DNA of 64,000 bases, taken from Xanthoparmelia taractica (lineage: Eukaryota > Ascomycota > Lecanoromycetes > Lecanorales > Parmeliaceae). The position numbers were made by a program, and so were the translations under genes. Where the stretch lies: positions 1-64,000 of the forward strand of contig JANQBS010000224.1 of the NCBI GenBank assembly GCA_033085395.1, in the 5' to 3' direction. Positions 23,828-34,488 of this stretch are shown in pieces; the first letter of the stretch is position 1; each line of letters opens with the position of its first letter. The notes under the pieces were generated by a model. That model did not search any database. It worked only from the letters and a program-made list of their open reading frames with translations, and was not told where the DNA came from.

Positions 23828-24685
23828 TCATCTCCGACTAGACACTCGTCTGAATTTCCCATCTCCTCCACCAAAAGCTTCCGGATCAACATGCTTGAAA
23901 CCACCACTTGACTTCCTACTCCTCCGCGGTGGCTCATCATGCTCTTCTATCACCTCCACAAATTCTTCTTGTGGCGGAGGCGCCCTCCTTATCGTTTCCT
24001 CCACTAGAATGGTTTCCCTTTCCCTCCTACTCGAAGCCCTCCGCGGCGGCGGCGTGGCTCGCCGAACCTCTTCCATCACGACTTCACTTTCAGACCTGCT
24101 CGATGCAATGACCCTACTCGGTGGCGACGATCTCCGCGGAGAAGACCGTACTCTGTGGGGGGGGGACCGCGAACGCCGCCGGATGACTTCTTCCTCCACG
24201 ACCGACGAAGCGCCTTGAGCGCCTCCACCTAAGCCGAAACACGTAAATATGAGCCAGAGCAAAAGGAGAAAGCCGGCTACGGAGCCGAAAACGATGCCGA
24301 CTACTGTGCCGGGTGTAGGGCCGGTGCCCAGTCCGCTATAGGTGGCGGGGATGACGGGGTTGGCGGTCGCTGTGACTGTCGTTTGCCGTCGGAGTAGGGA
24401 TGCAAGTGTGCGGGAGATCGGTGTCGTCCGGGTTGGTAGGAGAGCGGCATCTGGAGATGGGAGGCGCGGAACAAGGTTGTGAAGTGATGGTAGAAGGGAA
24501 CGGAGTTCGAGAGGATGTCGAAGCAGTGCTGTTGGCGTTGTGGATGATGGGTGGAGAGGAGGCATTGTGCCCAAAGGGTTCGATCTTGGAGGAGAGCTGC
24601 AAACTGCAAGTTCCTTCTGCGCGCAGCCGTCGGTTGATAGGGCGGTTGCTGTCAAAGACCGAGTGGTCGGGCCAATTGGCGCCAA
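23828..24685 (-). CDS. single-pass membrane protein with Arg/Ser/Glu-rich cytosolic tail
   Basis: A predicted 285-residue protein of unknown function. Its central hydrophobic helix (GTVVGIVFGSVAGFLLLLWL, about residues 128-147, extending a few residues further) is preceded by TYSGLGTGPTP. This arrangement recurs in uncharacterised ascomycete proteins. The tail after the helix carries alternating basic SR/RR stretches and acidic VVEEEV, VMEEVRR and ILVEETIRR repeats, and ends in a basic SSRR. The N-terminal 100 residues are low-complexity Pro/Ser/Thr/Leu. The start is uncertain: the Met at 24685 gives the longest frame, while a Met at 24565 would keep the membrane helix and tail and lose 40 residues. 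There is no clear cleavable signal peptide. It is separated by about 1 kb from the CYSTM gene on the same strand. Confidence 0.65.
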   Translation of the reverse strand: MAPIGPTTRSLTATALSTDGCAQKELAVCSSPPRSNPLGTMPPLHPSSTTPTALLRHPLELRSLLPSLHNLVPRLPSPDAALLPTRTTPISRTLASLLRRQTTVTATANPVIPATYSGLGTGPTPGTVVGIVFGSVAGFLLLLWLIFTCFGLGGGAQGASSVVEEEVIRRRSRSPPHRVRSSPRRSSPPSRVIASSRSESEVVMEEVRRATPPPRRASSRRERETILVEETIRRAPPPQEEFVEVIEEHDEPPRRSRKSSGGFKHVDPEAFGGGDGKFRRVSSRR

Positions 24686-27600
24686 TAGTTTAGGTTAGTG
24701 ACTGCTGTGATTCAAAACGAAGGACATGAAGTTGAAATGAGAAGAAGTGTACATTTAAGAATCAGATGGTGAGTTGCATAAGAGAAGGTGGGACAGCATG
24801 CTGGAATCGGAAGGTTGTGAATCCCATGTGCTGTGGTGCGGCAATGAAGTGGCCAGCTAAAATGCTGGTGGCTGGTGACGTGACGACACCCAAAAGAAAA
24901 ACAGAAAAACTGGCCATCAACGGAACTGCCTTGCAAACATCATCCAACTCACAGCGCTATCGACCTTAATATCTTTTACTACCGTATGGGCAGATAATAA
25001 ATCTTCTTTCGGAGGTACTTCGTATAGAGATTGTACCCGGTCGCCGTCACCATTGCGGACTCTGATGGTGGATGGTTACTGGCGCCCTGCAAGCCGTGCA
25101 GTGCCAACACACGCAAATTTCAATTACAAAGTAAGTTACCTCGTACTTTTAGCGCGGCAAGGTGAGAGGCTTTTCAAGGCAGCTGTGCATGACTCGGTGC
25201 ATTTTCAATCAAGTCAACAATGGTAAGATCTTGTGCTGGTTTCTGCAAGTAAGGCCCCCAATGGTACGACAGGCCTCCCTCACTGGTGCCCGATTTTCTG
25301 CAGTATCTTCTGCTCTGCTTGTGACCCAAGGTAAGGCGTATCCTTCAGCGGCTCAATTGTCTTGGCTGGGCCAACACTGTCATTCCGGCTTGACGGTGCC
25401 TGGCTTTTGTATAGTGCCCATTGCCTCGATCTTTCATTTCTGACTTCCCTTATTCCACTCGTTGTACCTCGAAAGCATGTCTCCACCCACGAGCGTGTAG
25501 TCCGAACCAATCAACGTGCGTTCGTGCTGGGATTCAATAATCTTGAATACTATAGTCTGGAGGCCAGAGGAGTTGGTCGCATACCGGCGGACGCACCGGT
25601 GGACGCGCCAAGGGCCAAGAGAAGCCGCAGTCACCAAGTGTGGACCGCTGGATACACACTGACATGAGTTACAACCACGAGAACTTAAGCAAGGAAGATG
25701 CGCCCCAGAGGGATGATCCGTAGCCGGAAGGGACGACCGTGCACACTGATTTTTCAGAGAAGGGTGGGGGAAAATAATACTCTCGATGATAATATTGAGG
25801 ATGTCTGAATGAGATAGGCGCGTCTGACTCCAACGTTTGCTGGAGGTGCTATCTAATTCAGGGGCTTTGGACCCAGTCAGTTATATGTGCGATTCCTCTG
25901 GCATTGACAGACCAAAGGGAAAAGCCCGACATCTTCTGAAATGTCATTACTGCTTTCAAAGTTGTTGTAGGCTCTTCCCGGGCTTCCACGCTTGCCGCTC
26001 CTTAGGTACCATTCTTCCTCTACCCTTACCCTCCACTGAAGATAGATTTCCATGCTCAACGCAAGACCGGCAACTTCTCGAACCACAACAACGTCTCAGG
26101 TGTAATCGCCATACCTGGTCTAAAATCACATGCTCTTGTTACCACAGCCATAATCCCAGCCTTTTGCCTCAAGATGCTATCATTGTCTCTGCCGCGCACC
26201 ACGCGCTTTTCCTGCAACACTGGCCGAAACGTCTGCATCTTCTTGCAAGGATGTCTCAGACTTGTGATTGTGATGACTGCGTGCTCTCTGAGGTAGTCCT
26301 TCTCGGCATACACAAATTGCTCTGCAGGACGAAGTTGAGGCAGGTCATGGTATCCAACACTATTGAGCGCAAGTTGCTGTTTAAGGCACCAAGACAGTCC
26401 CGAAGACCGTGATGGGCCAAAAGCCGACGGTATACACAAACAATGACCAATTCAGAGACTGGCTAATCGCCAGTATTATTAAATACCAGGAGGTGCCTTA
26501 AATCATGGTCACCAACACAAAATCCAGTAGTAAGCGGGCAATGAGGTATATGAAGTGGAGGAATCAATGTTCTTCAACGACACTGGACTTTCGACCGTCG
26601 AATGCAGCCTGCGTGTGCTTCTTTATCCTGGAGGTCCAGCTTTGTGCCATCGCTGAGCGCTATGAAACTGTAATGGTGATTTCGCCCATTGCCCTAGCTC
26701 AAGGCGGACCTCGTCTCACTATGGAGATCTAGCTGGTCGAAAAGCTCAGGTTGGATCAGATGCACTTGGCGAAGGTTGTGTTATGTTGCGTGGTCTTTCA
26801 ATCGCCCGAGAGGTTGAGTCGTCTCTGAGAATTGGCAGTCACCTCCGACGCTTAAACCTGCAAAGGCGTGAAAGGGGGCTGAGAGGTTTTGGAGAAGCCA
26901 TATTAGGGTAAATGTGGGCTCTGAGCACGGAAATGTATGGCTAATGTTGGGATACATCATCGCTAGGACCGGGTCATCATGTTCTAACTGATGTTGTTCG
27001 GAGATCAACAGCTGAATGTGACGAAAGTTAACTGGCTATCCTTTATGTTGATGCAAACACCCAATCACGCACCGAAAATAACATATAACACGTTGTCTCT
27101 AAAACCAATGACATTTATAAGCTTTATATTGATGATACTATCTCACCAGGTTGCACATCTATTCTCTGCACAGCTATCAACAGTCGGAGAGAGCTGCAGA
27201 ACTCCTGGTATGATGCTCAATAGGGTTGACCACTTATGAGCACTACCAACAGCTGATTTCTGCCACTCATCTCCTGTCCAATCTTAGCGCCATGAAAGCA
27301 AAGACAAATCACTGTAATCACTGTAATCACTGTTCTTCAAGTATTTCATGTTTTGACGCTCTTTAATGGGGCTAGCGTACTTTGTCCCTAGCGCCGGAAG
27401 TTCTTATTTCCAAGTCTTACTCCGCTCTTTCCGTTCATCAATACATTTTTTGAGGGCAAGAACCATTGAAAGGGTCGGCTTATAGGAACACGATGGTCGT
27501 CACTTAATACATCGGTTATCCGTCCAGCTGCAGCATTTTATCCATCAGTCTGTTTCACATCTGCAAGCAAGAGCATAGCGAGATCTATAGTCACTGCTAT

Positions 27601-27695
27601 AAACACAAGATACTGAAAGCCAAGGCCTTGGGATTCTCATTATGACAACCTGCAACCCATCGAATCTGTTCGGACCGTTGCTCTAGCTCTCAACA
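24686..27695. other. 3 kb gene-poor region
   Basis: No gene is recognised. On the minus strand, frames at 26439-26056 (127 codons) and 26086-25877 read like protein and could be parts of one orphan gene with a junction near 26,070, but I find no GT..AG pair that joins them in frame and no known motif. A 9-bp TAATCACTG-type repeat occurs near 27,310-27,335. AT content rises between 26,900 and 27,500. Confidence 0.45.
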
Positions 27696-28394
27696 ATGGC
27701 TACTCCAATCGGATTGCTCACAGTCCCATTGGAGATTCGATATCATATCTACTCCTACATACTTCTCAACGAGCATGTTATAGACATGATTGCCGCCGAC
27801 GTGACCTGCCCATACGAGCATGGCTTGTTCCTCGCTTGTCCCCAGCTCCACTCCGAAGCTTTGGATTACTATTACGGCTCCAACACTTTCCAGCTCTCAC
27901 TGAATGATCCTACCTATTCTCCCTATAACTACCCCCAGGGGCATGCTACTCTGATGAGACGCCTCGGCAGGATGCGGAACCTCCACGTTGAGGTTGGGCC
28001 GAGGGATGGCTTTCTTTTTGGCAACACAACTCGGGATGTCTACATTCTGCCTTACGTAGAGCAGGAGCATCGCTGGAGACGCTTCGTCGAGCAGCTGAAC
28101 CAAGCGAAACCGCGGCTTAACAGGCTGGTCATTGTGGATCGTTACATATGCTGCCCAGCTTGGTTTCATTACGCGAACTACGGGCATGTGGAGGCACCTG
28201 TAGACCCGTCAGTACTTGAGAATAGGATCCCGGTCATCATCCAGTTGGTGGAACCTTTGAAGGATCAGGTTGATAATCTCACAGTCGAGATTCGGTCTGC
28301 TTTTGTTTGGACTCCATATGTTGAGATCGGTAACCCTCCATACAATGTCCTGAGGAGCTTCGCCGTACCGCCACGACACAACCCGCAGTCATAG
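27696..28394 (+). CDS. hypothetical protein with F-box-like/2EXR N-terminus
   Basis: A single-exon 232-residue protein. Its N-terminus GLLTVPLEIRYHIYSYILL matches the common ascomycete lineage-expanded pattern LPxEIRxxIYxYLL seen in 2EXR and F-box-like proteins. This is followed by LACPQLHSEALDYYYGSNTF, the usual second block (a helix, then a short strand after Y/F-Y-xx-N-xF). The remainder looks like a mixed alpha/beta repeat region with no catalytic motif. Such proteins are thought to mediate protein contacts, some as ubiquitin-ligase adaptors, but the role here is unknown. It is flanked by gene-poor DNA on both sides, as is usual for members of these expanded families. Confidence 0.75.
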   Translation: MATPIGLLTVPLEIRYHIYSYILLNEHVIDMIAADVTCPYEHGLFLACPQLHSEALDYYYGSNTFQLSLNDPTYSPYNYPQGHATLMRRLGRMRNLHVEVGPRDGFLFGNTTRDVYILPYVEQEHRWRRFVEQLNQAKPRLNRLVIVDRYICCPAWFHYANYGHVEAPVDPSVLENRIPVIIQLVEPLKDQVDNLTVEIRSAFVWTPYVEIGNPPYNVLRSFAVPPRHNPQS

Positions 28395-30037
28395 ATGGCA
28401 CCACTCACTCGGCAAAGCTGAATGTTCCTGCCGAAATAGGATGAATTAGGTTTTCTTGGCTGAGCAAGGAAAGAATGGGTGAACTTGATGTGTTCTGGAG
28501 CAGTGGCTGGTTTTGCGGCACCCCAACTCCCATACGAGACTTCAGTATTCTGCATTGGATTATGAATTTCAGCGTTGAAGGCCTTTTTCCGAATTGGACG
28601 AAGGCTGTATGATTGAAATGTTTCCTAATGCCTATTGTTAGTTCGACGCTCAAAATGTGTCCGAGGCATCATATCGTTTAGTCCTTAGTAACTGGGGCAT
28701 GCATTCGAGGGGAACAGCAGCCTGTACCAGTAATTGTTTACGATTCAGCTTCTTATTCCATTCTTTTGCTCGCATAAGTAGCTCGCTTGAGCGGAATAAA
28801 TCTTTGCATTCCATCAAATGACACGGCCCCCCTTTTCCACAGAAGCCGTTGCCCAAAACGTTACTTGGCCAGCCCGCGGGATTCAAACATCATCTAAAAA
28901 TTACTGACATCCGAAGACAGACTTGGTTCTTCACCCCACCACCATAGTTCGGAACCAGAATGTCACATCCCAAACACCTACCACCGCCGTAAATCTTCAT
29001 CATCTACAACCCACCTTACCAACACCGCATTACCTTAACTCTTCCCCCAGGGGACCAACTCGATCGCACTGACCTATATACTTTCCTCCCTCCCATCTCG
29101 ATACCTCCGCACGACCCATTTACGTCTCCAATTCCTTATATCTTTTTCTTTTTCAAAAAGAACTGATGGATCCATTCATCACGCGCCGCTTGGCTGTAAT
29201 CCCCCCAGCCGCATGAATAGAGAATAAGCTATCTTTTCTTTGAGAACTGTATTTCTAGCTCTAGCTGATGGCTGCGTCGTAGGATGTGCTCGTGTGGCTG
29301 CTTCATGTTAGTTGGTACTGGCGCTGGCGAGGGTTCTGGTGTGTGTTTATTGTTGTTTTGACGGGGAGGAAAGGGGAGGTAGATTGGGGGGGATGGATGG
29401 GGGTTTGGTAACGGGGAGGGAGGGATCTGTGTGGTGGATGGTGCACGATGGAGAGATGGAGGTTTGATAGAGGGGGTGTGGTGAGGGGAGGAGGGGGAGT
29501 GGGATGGATGGTGCAAGATGGGGATATGAAGGTTTGATAGAGGGGAGAGGGAGGTAAGATGAGGTGTGTGGTGTGATGTGAGGTGAGGTGCGGTGAGGTG
29601 GCTTGATACGTCTGGAAGATTAGGTGGCTAAAGTACCTTGGGGCGGAAGGGGGTTTTGAGGTGGTGTTTGTGAGATGAGAAGTATGTGAGGCTAGGGTCA
29701 TTTGCTAGAGGACTTGAGCGTTATATTCTTTGATGAGTTTGTTGCTGGTAGTAGTGGGACTTTGGATGATGAAATGCTACTTTGGTATTCTCGGTCTTCA
29801 TATCGTGTGATTTGCATGGAAGCCTGGATGTCTAAAGTAGCCCAGGTGAAAGCCCACGCTATCTGATCGGTCTTTAGTCCCGATCCAGCGATCTTATCCA
29901 GAGGTTTTAGCTACAACGCAGTCCTTGAGCTCATGTACATCCTCTTCGCAGATGCATGGGGTATTTGGAACAGATGGAATCCTGAACAGTACCATTTACG
30001 CCCCCCTTCCACTCTCCCCCTTTCCCCTTTCCCTCTA
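28395..30037. other. gene-poor region with GT/GGA-rich repeats
   Basis: No credible gene is seen. The segment 29,330-29,700 is purine/GT-rich on the plus strand, and its minus-strand frames encode only His/Pro/Thr/Ser low complexity. A short CCAGCCCGCGGGATTCAAAC stretch near 28,870 resembles a tRNA T-arm on the minus strand, but no cloverleaf surrounds it. Confidence 0.5.
29436..29545. repeat. direct duplication about 70 bp apart
   Basis: Copies at 29436-29476 and 29506-29545 share GGATGGTGCA(C/A)GATGG, GGTTTGATAGAGGGG and similar spacing. They sit in a GT/GGA-rich noncoding stretch. It looks like slippage or unequal-exchange expansion. Confidence 0.7.
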
Positions 30038-30292
30038 CTACCCCACCCTCCCCAACCCCATCGAATCATGCCACCGCGCCTTCGTCTCATGCGCAGGACT
30101 CTCCCGGTACGCACCGCAGGTACCGCACGTGACAGGGGGACCGCGCGGCAGGTGGGCGCCGCAGTGGCCACAGTAGAAGATGAGGGTTATGCTGGGCGGC
30201 GATGTTGATGAGGGGAGGACAGAGAGGTAGGGTTTTGGGAGGGGTTTTGGAGGGGCGGTTTCTTCGTCTGCGCGCCAGGAGGTGTGGCCCAT
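30038..30292 (-). CDS. small zinc-ribbon-like protein (uncertain)
   Basis: An 84-residue open frame whose centre reads FYCGHCGAHLP..PPVTCGTCGAY. The two CxxC knuckles are spaced 13 residues apart, the form of a four-Cys zinc ribbon. The N-terminal 35 residues are Pro/Ser/Lys-rich, and the C-terminus is short and basic. I do not recognise a family. The Met context is fair and there is no need for an intron. Support is limited to the paired CxxC motif and an uninterrupted frame. Other frames over the same DNA show only low complexity. Confidence 0.4.
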   Translation of the reverse strand: MGHTSWRADEETAPPKPLPKPYLSVLPSSTSPPSITLIFYCGHCGAHLPRGPPVTCGTCGAYRESPAHETKARWHDSMGLGRVG

Positions 30293-32664
30293 GGTTTATT
30301 TGGATCGGTTGTTTGTGAAATGCGTGTTATCGGGGTTGAAGGGTGGAGTGGGGGAGGGGGAGGGGGAGAGATGGCGGTGGTCGCGGAGACTCTGAGAGGT
30401 GGTGTTGTAGTTGGTGGATGATGATAGGTTGGTGCGGTTCGGGTTGGGCAACTGAAACGGTGTATTGACTTAGAGTCGTGTAGATGGTGTATGTCGTATA
30501 CGGTGGATAGCAAAGGCTACTGGGAGCGAATGAAGTGAAGAACGTCTTTAGAGGGAGTACTGAAGCGGAAAAATCCAATGTTGATATATACTCTGGGAAA
30601 TACCACAGAAGCATGCAGCTGAAAGTTTCTGGAATACCCAAGAAACACCAAAAGGGAGAAAAATGCAAGTACAAACCACCATCCATACGCCGGACGCCGG
30701 CGATAACGAAAGAGAGAGAGAAAGGAAAAGGGGAGGAAAGAGAGAAACAAAGCGATCAACAAACACAATGAGCATTCTTTCATTAGCGCAAGCGGGACAA
30801 ACGGTAGTCGCTATTATGGAAACAAAGTCATAAAGCGGTTTGCCATTATTGTTTGTTCAAAGCCTGCGGATCATGGCGCCTACTGGGTTTTGTCTGGCAT
30901 GAAAGGGCCCAAAGGGGAGAACAATGCGCAATCGCACGCTTTGAGCAAGTCTGATGCTTCCAATTTGGAGAAGGAAAGAAAGAACTTTGTTTGGCTAGCA
31001 AGCGAAGCAGTTAGAGATAATGGAGAGTGAAGTTAAGGATTGTTGGGGATTCATTGAATTGATGGGTGGGTGCTGGCTGGTAGGGTTGCACAGTCTGTCT
31101 GTATTGGCGCTTGAGGCTTTGTAGCTGACGTCGACGCGCTTTTTCGTCAGGACAGCTACAAGTAGCTCAAATCTTTTGGGGACGAGATACCTACCACTTA
31201 TGATTCCATTTGTGAACTGAATAGAGCTAGTATACTCGACGAGACTAGATACCTGTCGATCATAGTCCTGAGTGCAAGCCGAGCATAATAATCTTGCGCT
31301 CAGAGCATCCCAGTTTCTCAACAAAGGATCTGCACCCGTCGCATCCATTCGAGACGATACGGCCCAAGCTGTTGTCGCAGACTTTGCAGGAGATTGGGTT
31401 TCCGGAGGCATATAGGAATTTTCTGGGGTTTGGCTCTCAGCGTTCAAGTTGACGGCGCCGGTCGCGGGCTCGTTTTTGGATTTGGAGATCTTGGTTTCTG
31501 AGTACAGTAACCTGGCTGGATGAGTTCTGGAATGGTATTGCTGACCTGGAGGGCAAAGATGATGGCGTGGCCGACGGCGCGACAACGTCCTGATGACCTG
31601 AGAAGCGGCGCTTGGTTTGTACGGCAGAATAACAGGAGAGCCTGGGCCACAAGGTGCTTTTCGTTCATCACGAGAACACTCTGTTGGGCACGGACACAAA
31701 AATGGGGAGCTCTTAAGGCTCTATGATCGATTATAGAGAGAGACGGTCTTTCGGCGAAGAGCACAATAAGTGCGGCCGATTAGGAAGCCTAGATCACTAG
31801 ATGTATCCGGGCGTCTGCTGGGATTGAGAGGGCTATATTTGCAACCGAAAAAAATCTCAGTCTCCGCTCTCCAGCAGTTTTGATTAAGGAAAGTCGTTAT
31901 GATGGTACAATATCAACAGAGGTAGAACAGCAGTGGAGGCTAGGCGATAGTTCTATAATGAGGTAGGACACTATGAGCCGGGCTTAGCTTCATTACCTTG
32001 TAAGTACTTCCTTGCTTAACAATGGGTATACATATCATGTCTGGAAATCCTCTTCCCAGGTAAATTATCTGAAATGAGAAGGAAGACTTTGTAACGTCTC
32101 ATTGAGGACATATGACAATGACCATTTGTTCAAACAGCCGTGTACTCTTGAGTTCGATGGCGTATACACGTTTCCCCAGAAGTTCTTAGGTTCGCTTTTG
32201 CGCCACAGCAAATCGCAGCCTCTTATACCAGATCCAAAGCCTGTGACTCAGCCAAGTGTGGTTCGATTGAGGGTAGATCCACAAAGATTACCAACAGTTC
32301 GTAGTCATACAGGACCCTATCTCGGTTCTTGACGCTGGGGAGCCGCTTGTAGCTACCAACCAATGTAGGCCCCCTCGCAACGAGCTCATCATAGTTCCCC
32401 TGGTCACCTAGGAATAAGCAAACGCCGTATTTTCAATGGGGAGAGATATAATAGCCTAGCTACTCGTCAGAGTTTTTGTGCAGACATGACATCAGGATTA
32501 CAACTAGCGTCGTTTTAGCGAGCTCGAAACTATTGTATCGTCCGTCATTTATTTACACGGAATTCGAAGAAAAGCAGGTCGGAAACCCAATCCGGTATAG
32601 TGTTCCTGCTGCGGGTTATTTTCCCAACATCGAGTTTAGCAGCACGGTATTCTCATTCCACCAC
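30293..32664. other. gene-poor region 3' of the P450 locus
   Basis: A long minus-strand frame (31699-30995, 234 codons) has no recognisable domain and an unusual composition. Within the same area another minus-strand frame (31652-31437) ends in a charged coiled-coil-like LRNQDLQIQKRARDRRRQ, reminiscent of the C-terminal region of Fot1/pogo-type transposases. This is too weak to call. GGGGA-rich tracts occur near 30,340-30,370. Nothing else is seen. Confidence 0.4.
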
Positions 32665-34488
32665 TCAGTCGTGTCCACTTCGTCGCGACAAAAGGACCCT
32701 CAAGTCCTGTTTGGGCTTGCAAACACCGGCGGCACTAACATGATCGGGGATATTCCATTCTCGGGCCCCGTTCCCAGGCTCCATGCTCCACGTTTGCAAA
32801 AAAGCTGCGACCGTGTACAGAATCACCCTTTCAGCAACCACTCTCCCTTTGCACATGGAGATGCCCGCGCCATATGGACGTAATGTACCTTGATCGACCT
32901 CCATCTTGCCACTCGGAACTAGAAATCGCTCTGGCTTGAAAGCTTGCGGGTCTGCGAAGTACTTGGGATCACTGTGATGAAGGTATTGTAGCGCGTGGAT
33001 GTAGTCGCCGGAACGTAATTTATGTGATGTCTTTGCGTCACTGTCGTCGGTCGTCGGGATGAGGTGGTCGCCTCGCAATCTTCTGATTGACCGTATCTCG
33101 CTGTCTAGGCGTAGTGTCTCGAGATAGCAAGCTTTGAGTAATGGGCAGCGGCGACCCATGTCATCTGCCTTAGGAACATCTTCAAGCCGCACAGCTTCTT
33201 TTGCATCATCACTTTGTGCGAAGAATGCCTTCGTTTGTTCCCGTATCTTCTCCGCCAATCCTGGTGTTGCGTGTATTCGTAGCACCAACCAGAAGAAGAC
33301 GTTGTTCCCATTCATGGTAAGTCTTCGCAAATCAGCTCCTTCCTTGATCCGAAGGCACGTCCATACAAGTTCGCTTACGCCCAAGGCATACTTAGGCCCG
33401 CCGCGGCCCTTGCACCAACAGGAAAGCCGGCTTTCTTCCATAACCGATCATACCCTTTAATGAAGTAGCTCACATCGCTAAGGTCTCTCCACGGCCGACC
33501 AGGATCCTGCTCTGCAGCAACCATATCCAGCGAGGTATACAGTCGCCCAAGACTTTCGTGTAAGCGATCGCGCGCGTAATACGCATTCCTTAGAGACGGA
33601 ATAGGCAGCCAGCGTGGTAGTCCCAAAGCCATCAACGCGAAGCTATCATCTAGCACATCGATATCTTGAAGCGCAGTAGGCGATTGCGCGACGAATGCTT
33701 TTCCCATCATAGCTAGCAATGTCATCGAACCCAAAAACTCCGTCAACAATGGGAACAAACTGACCTCGCACGTAGCGGGCCCTACTTTAGACTCTGTGAC
33801 TTTTCTGGGCGAAGCGTGCTGCTCCCACGTAGTAAGCTTTACTTCGTCGTCAGCTTCTGCAAATGTAACCAACGTCCCAATGTGCCGCTGGGTGTTTGCG
33901 ATTGCTGTCCGGACCATTTCACCCAACCAAGGCTTCTGCAATAGACACTTCGCCACCCATGCGTCAAGCTCATCCGAGGCTCTCATATATGCTTCGTGAT
34001 ATTTGGAAGGTACGCCAAACACAGAATGGAAAATCCGCCATTTTATACTTTTGTAGTCGATTGTGGAGGAGCGCAGATTAGCAAATCTGAGAATTTGGCT
34101 TGGGGTATAGACGATATTGTGGCACGTTTTCCAACCCCAAAGGCGTAAGCTGAGAATGCTGCTCGTGGTAGCGGAGTCCCTGCGTGCGGAGATTACGTCA
34201 GAACCAACTCGGAAGACATGAACGAAAGGGGTTCTGGGATGATGGGTAAGGGATTCACCGGAGACGCTGGAGAGAGAAGCCCTGCTTGAAGAGAGTTAGA
34301 AGGCTGTGAGGTGGCTCGATCTGATGGGAATGAGCAGATGTTGCAGGTTTGAGGAGAGCTCTTAGAGCCACTATGAGCAGTCGGAAGCCAACAAGCGGCA
34401 CGGCCAGTGCTACTAAGAGAGGCAGGAAGCTGGCTGCATCGTGGACATCCCGTTCGTACCAAGGGAGAAGCAATGGTTGAATGTCCAT
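32665..34488 (-). pseudogene. cytochrome P450, N-terminal region split by frameshifts
   Basis: A P450 of the fungal branch with CYP7/CYP8B-like features, an ER-anchored haem monooxygenase of unknown substrate. Much of it is intact: frame 34022-33379 joins 33322-32665 across a 56-nt intron (33323-33378) inside the family block ARAAAGLSMPWA / LTMNGNNVFFWLVLRIH. The K-helix ExxR is in ACYLETLRLDS, and the haem loop is PYGAGISMCKGR. The N-terminus (34488 down) has a good signal-anchor, DAASFLPLLVALAVPLVGFR, and reaches FKQGFSLQ. The expected Pro-rich hinge PVNPLPIIPEP then appears in a second frame and FRVGSDVIS in a third, with a TGA at 34257-34255. The shifts fall near 34,251-34,270 and 34,211-34,225. 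Alternatively a 25-nt GTGAAT..CCCAG intron would join frames one and three, but it is shorter than known fungal introns. I therefore call it probably broken. Confidence 0.75.

Noticed and set aside
28850..28885. T-arm-like sequence suggesting a tRNA
   Set aside because: On the minus strand it lies at the wrong end, and no acceptor, D or anticodon arms can be formed around it.
29229..29701. Minus-strand frames rich in His/Pro/Thr
   Set aside because: Products of a simple GT/GGA-rich tract; composition follows the repeat, not a protein.
30995..31699. 234-codon minus-strand frame
   Set aside because: No motif, atypical composition, and competing frames of similar quality; only noted as possible transposon debris.
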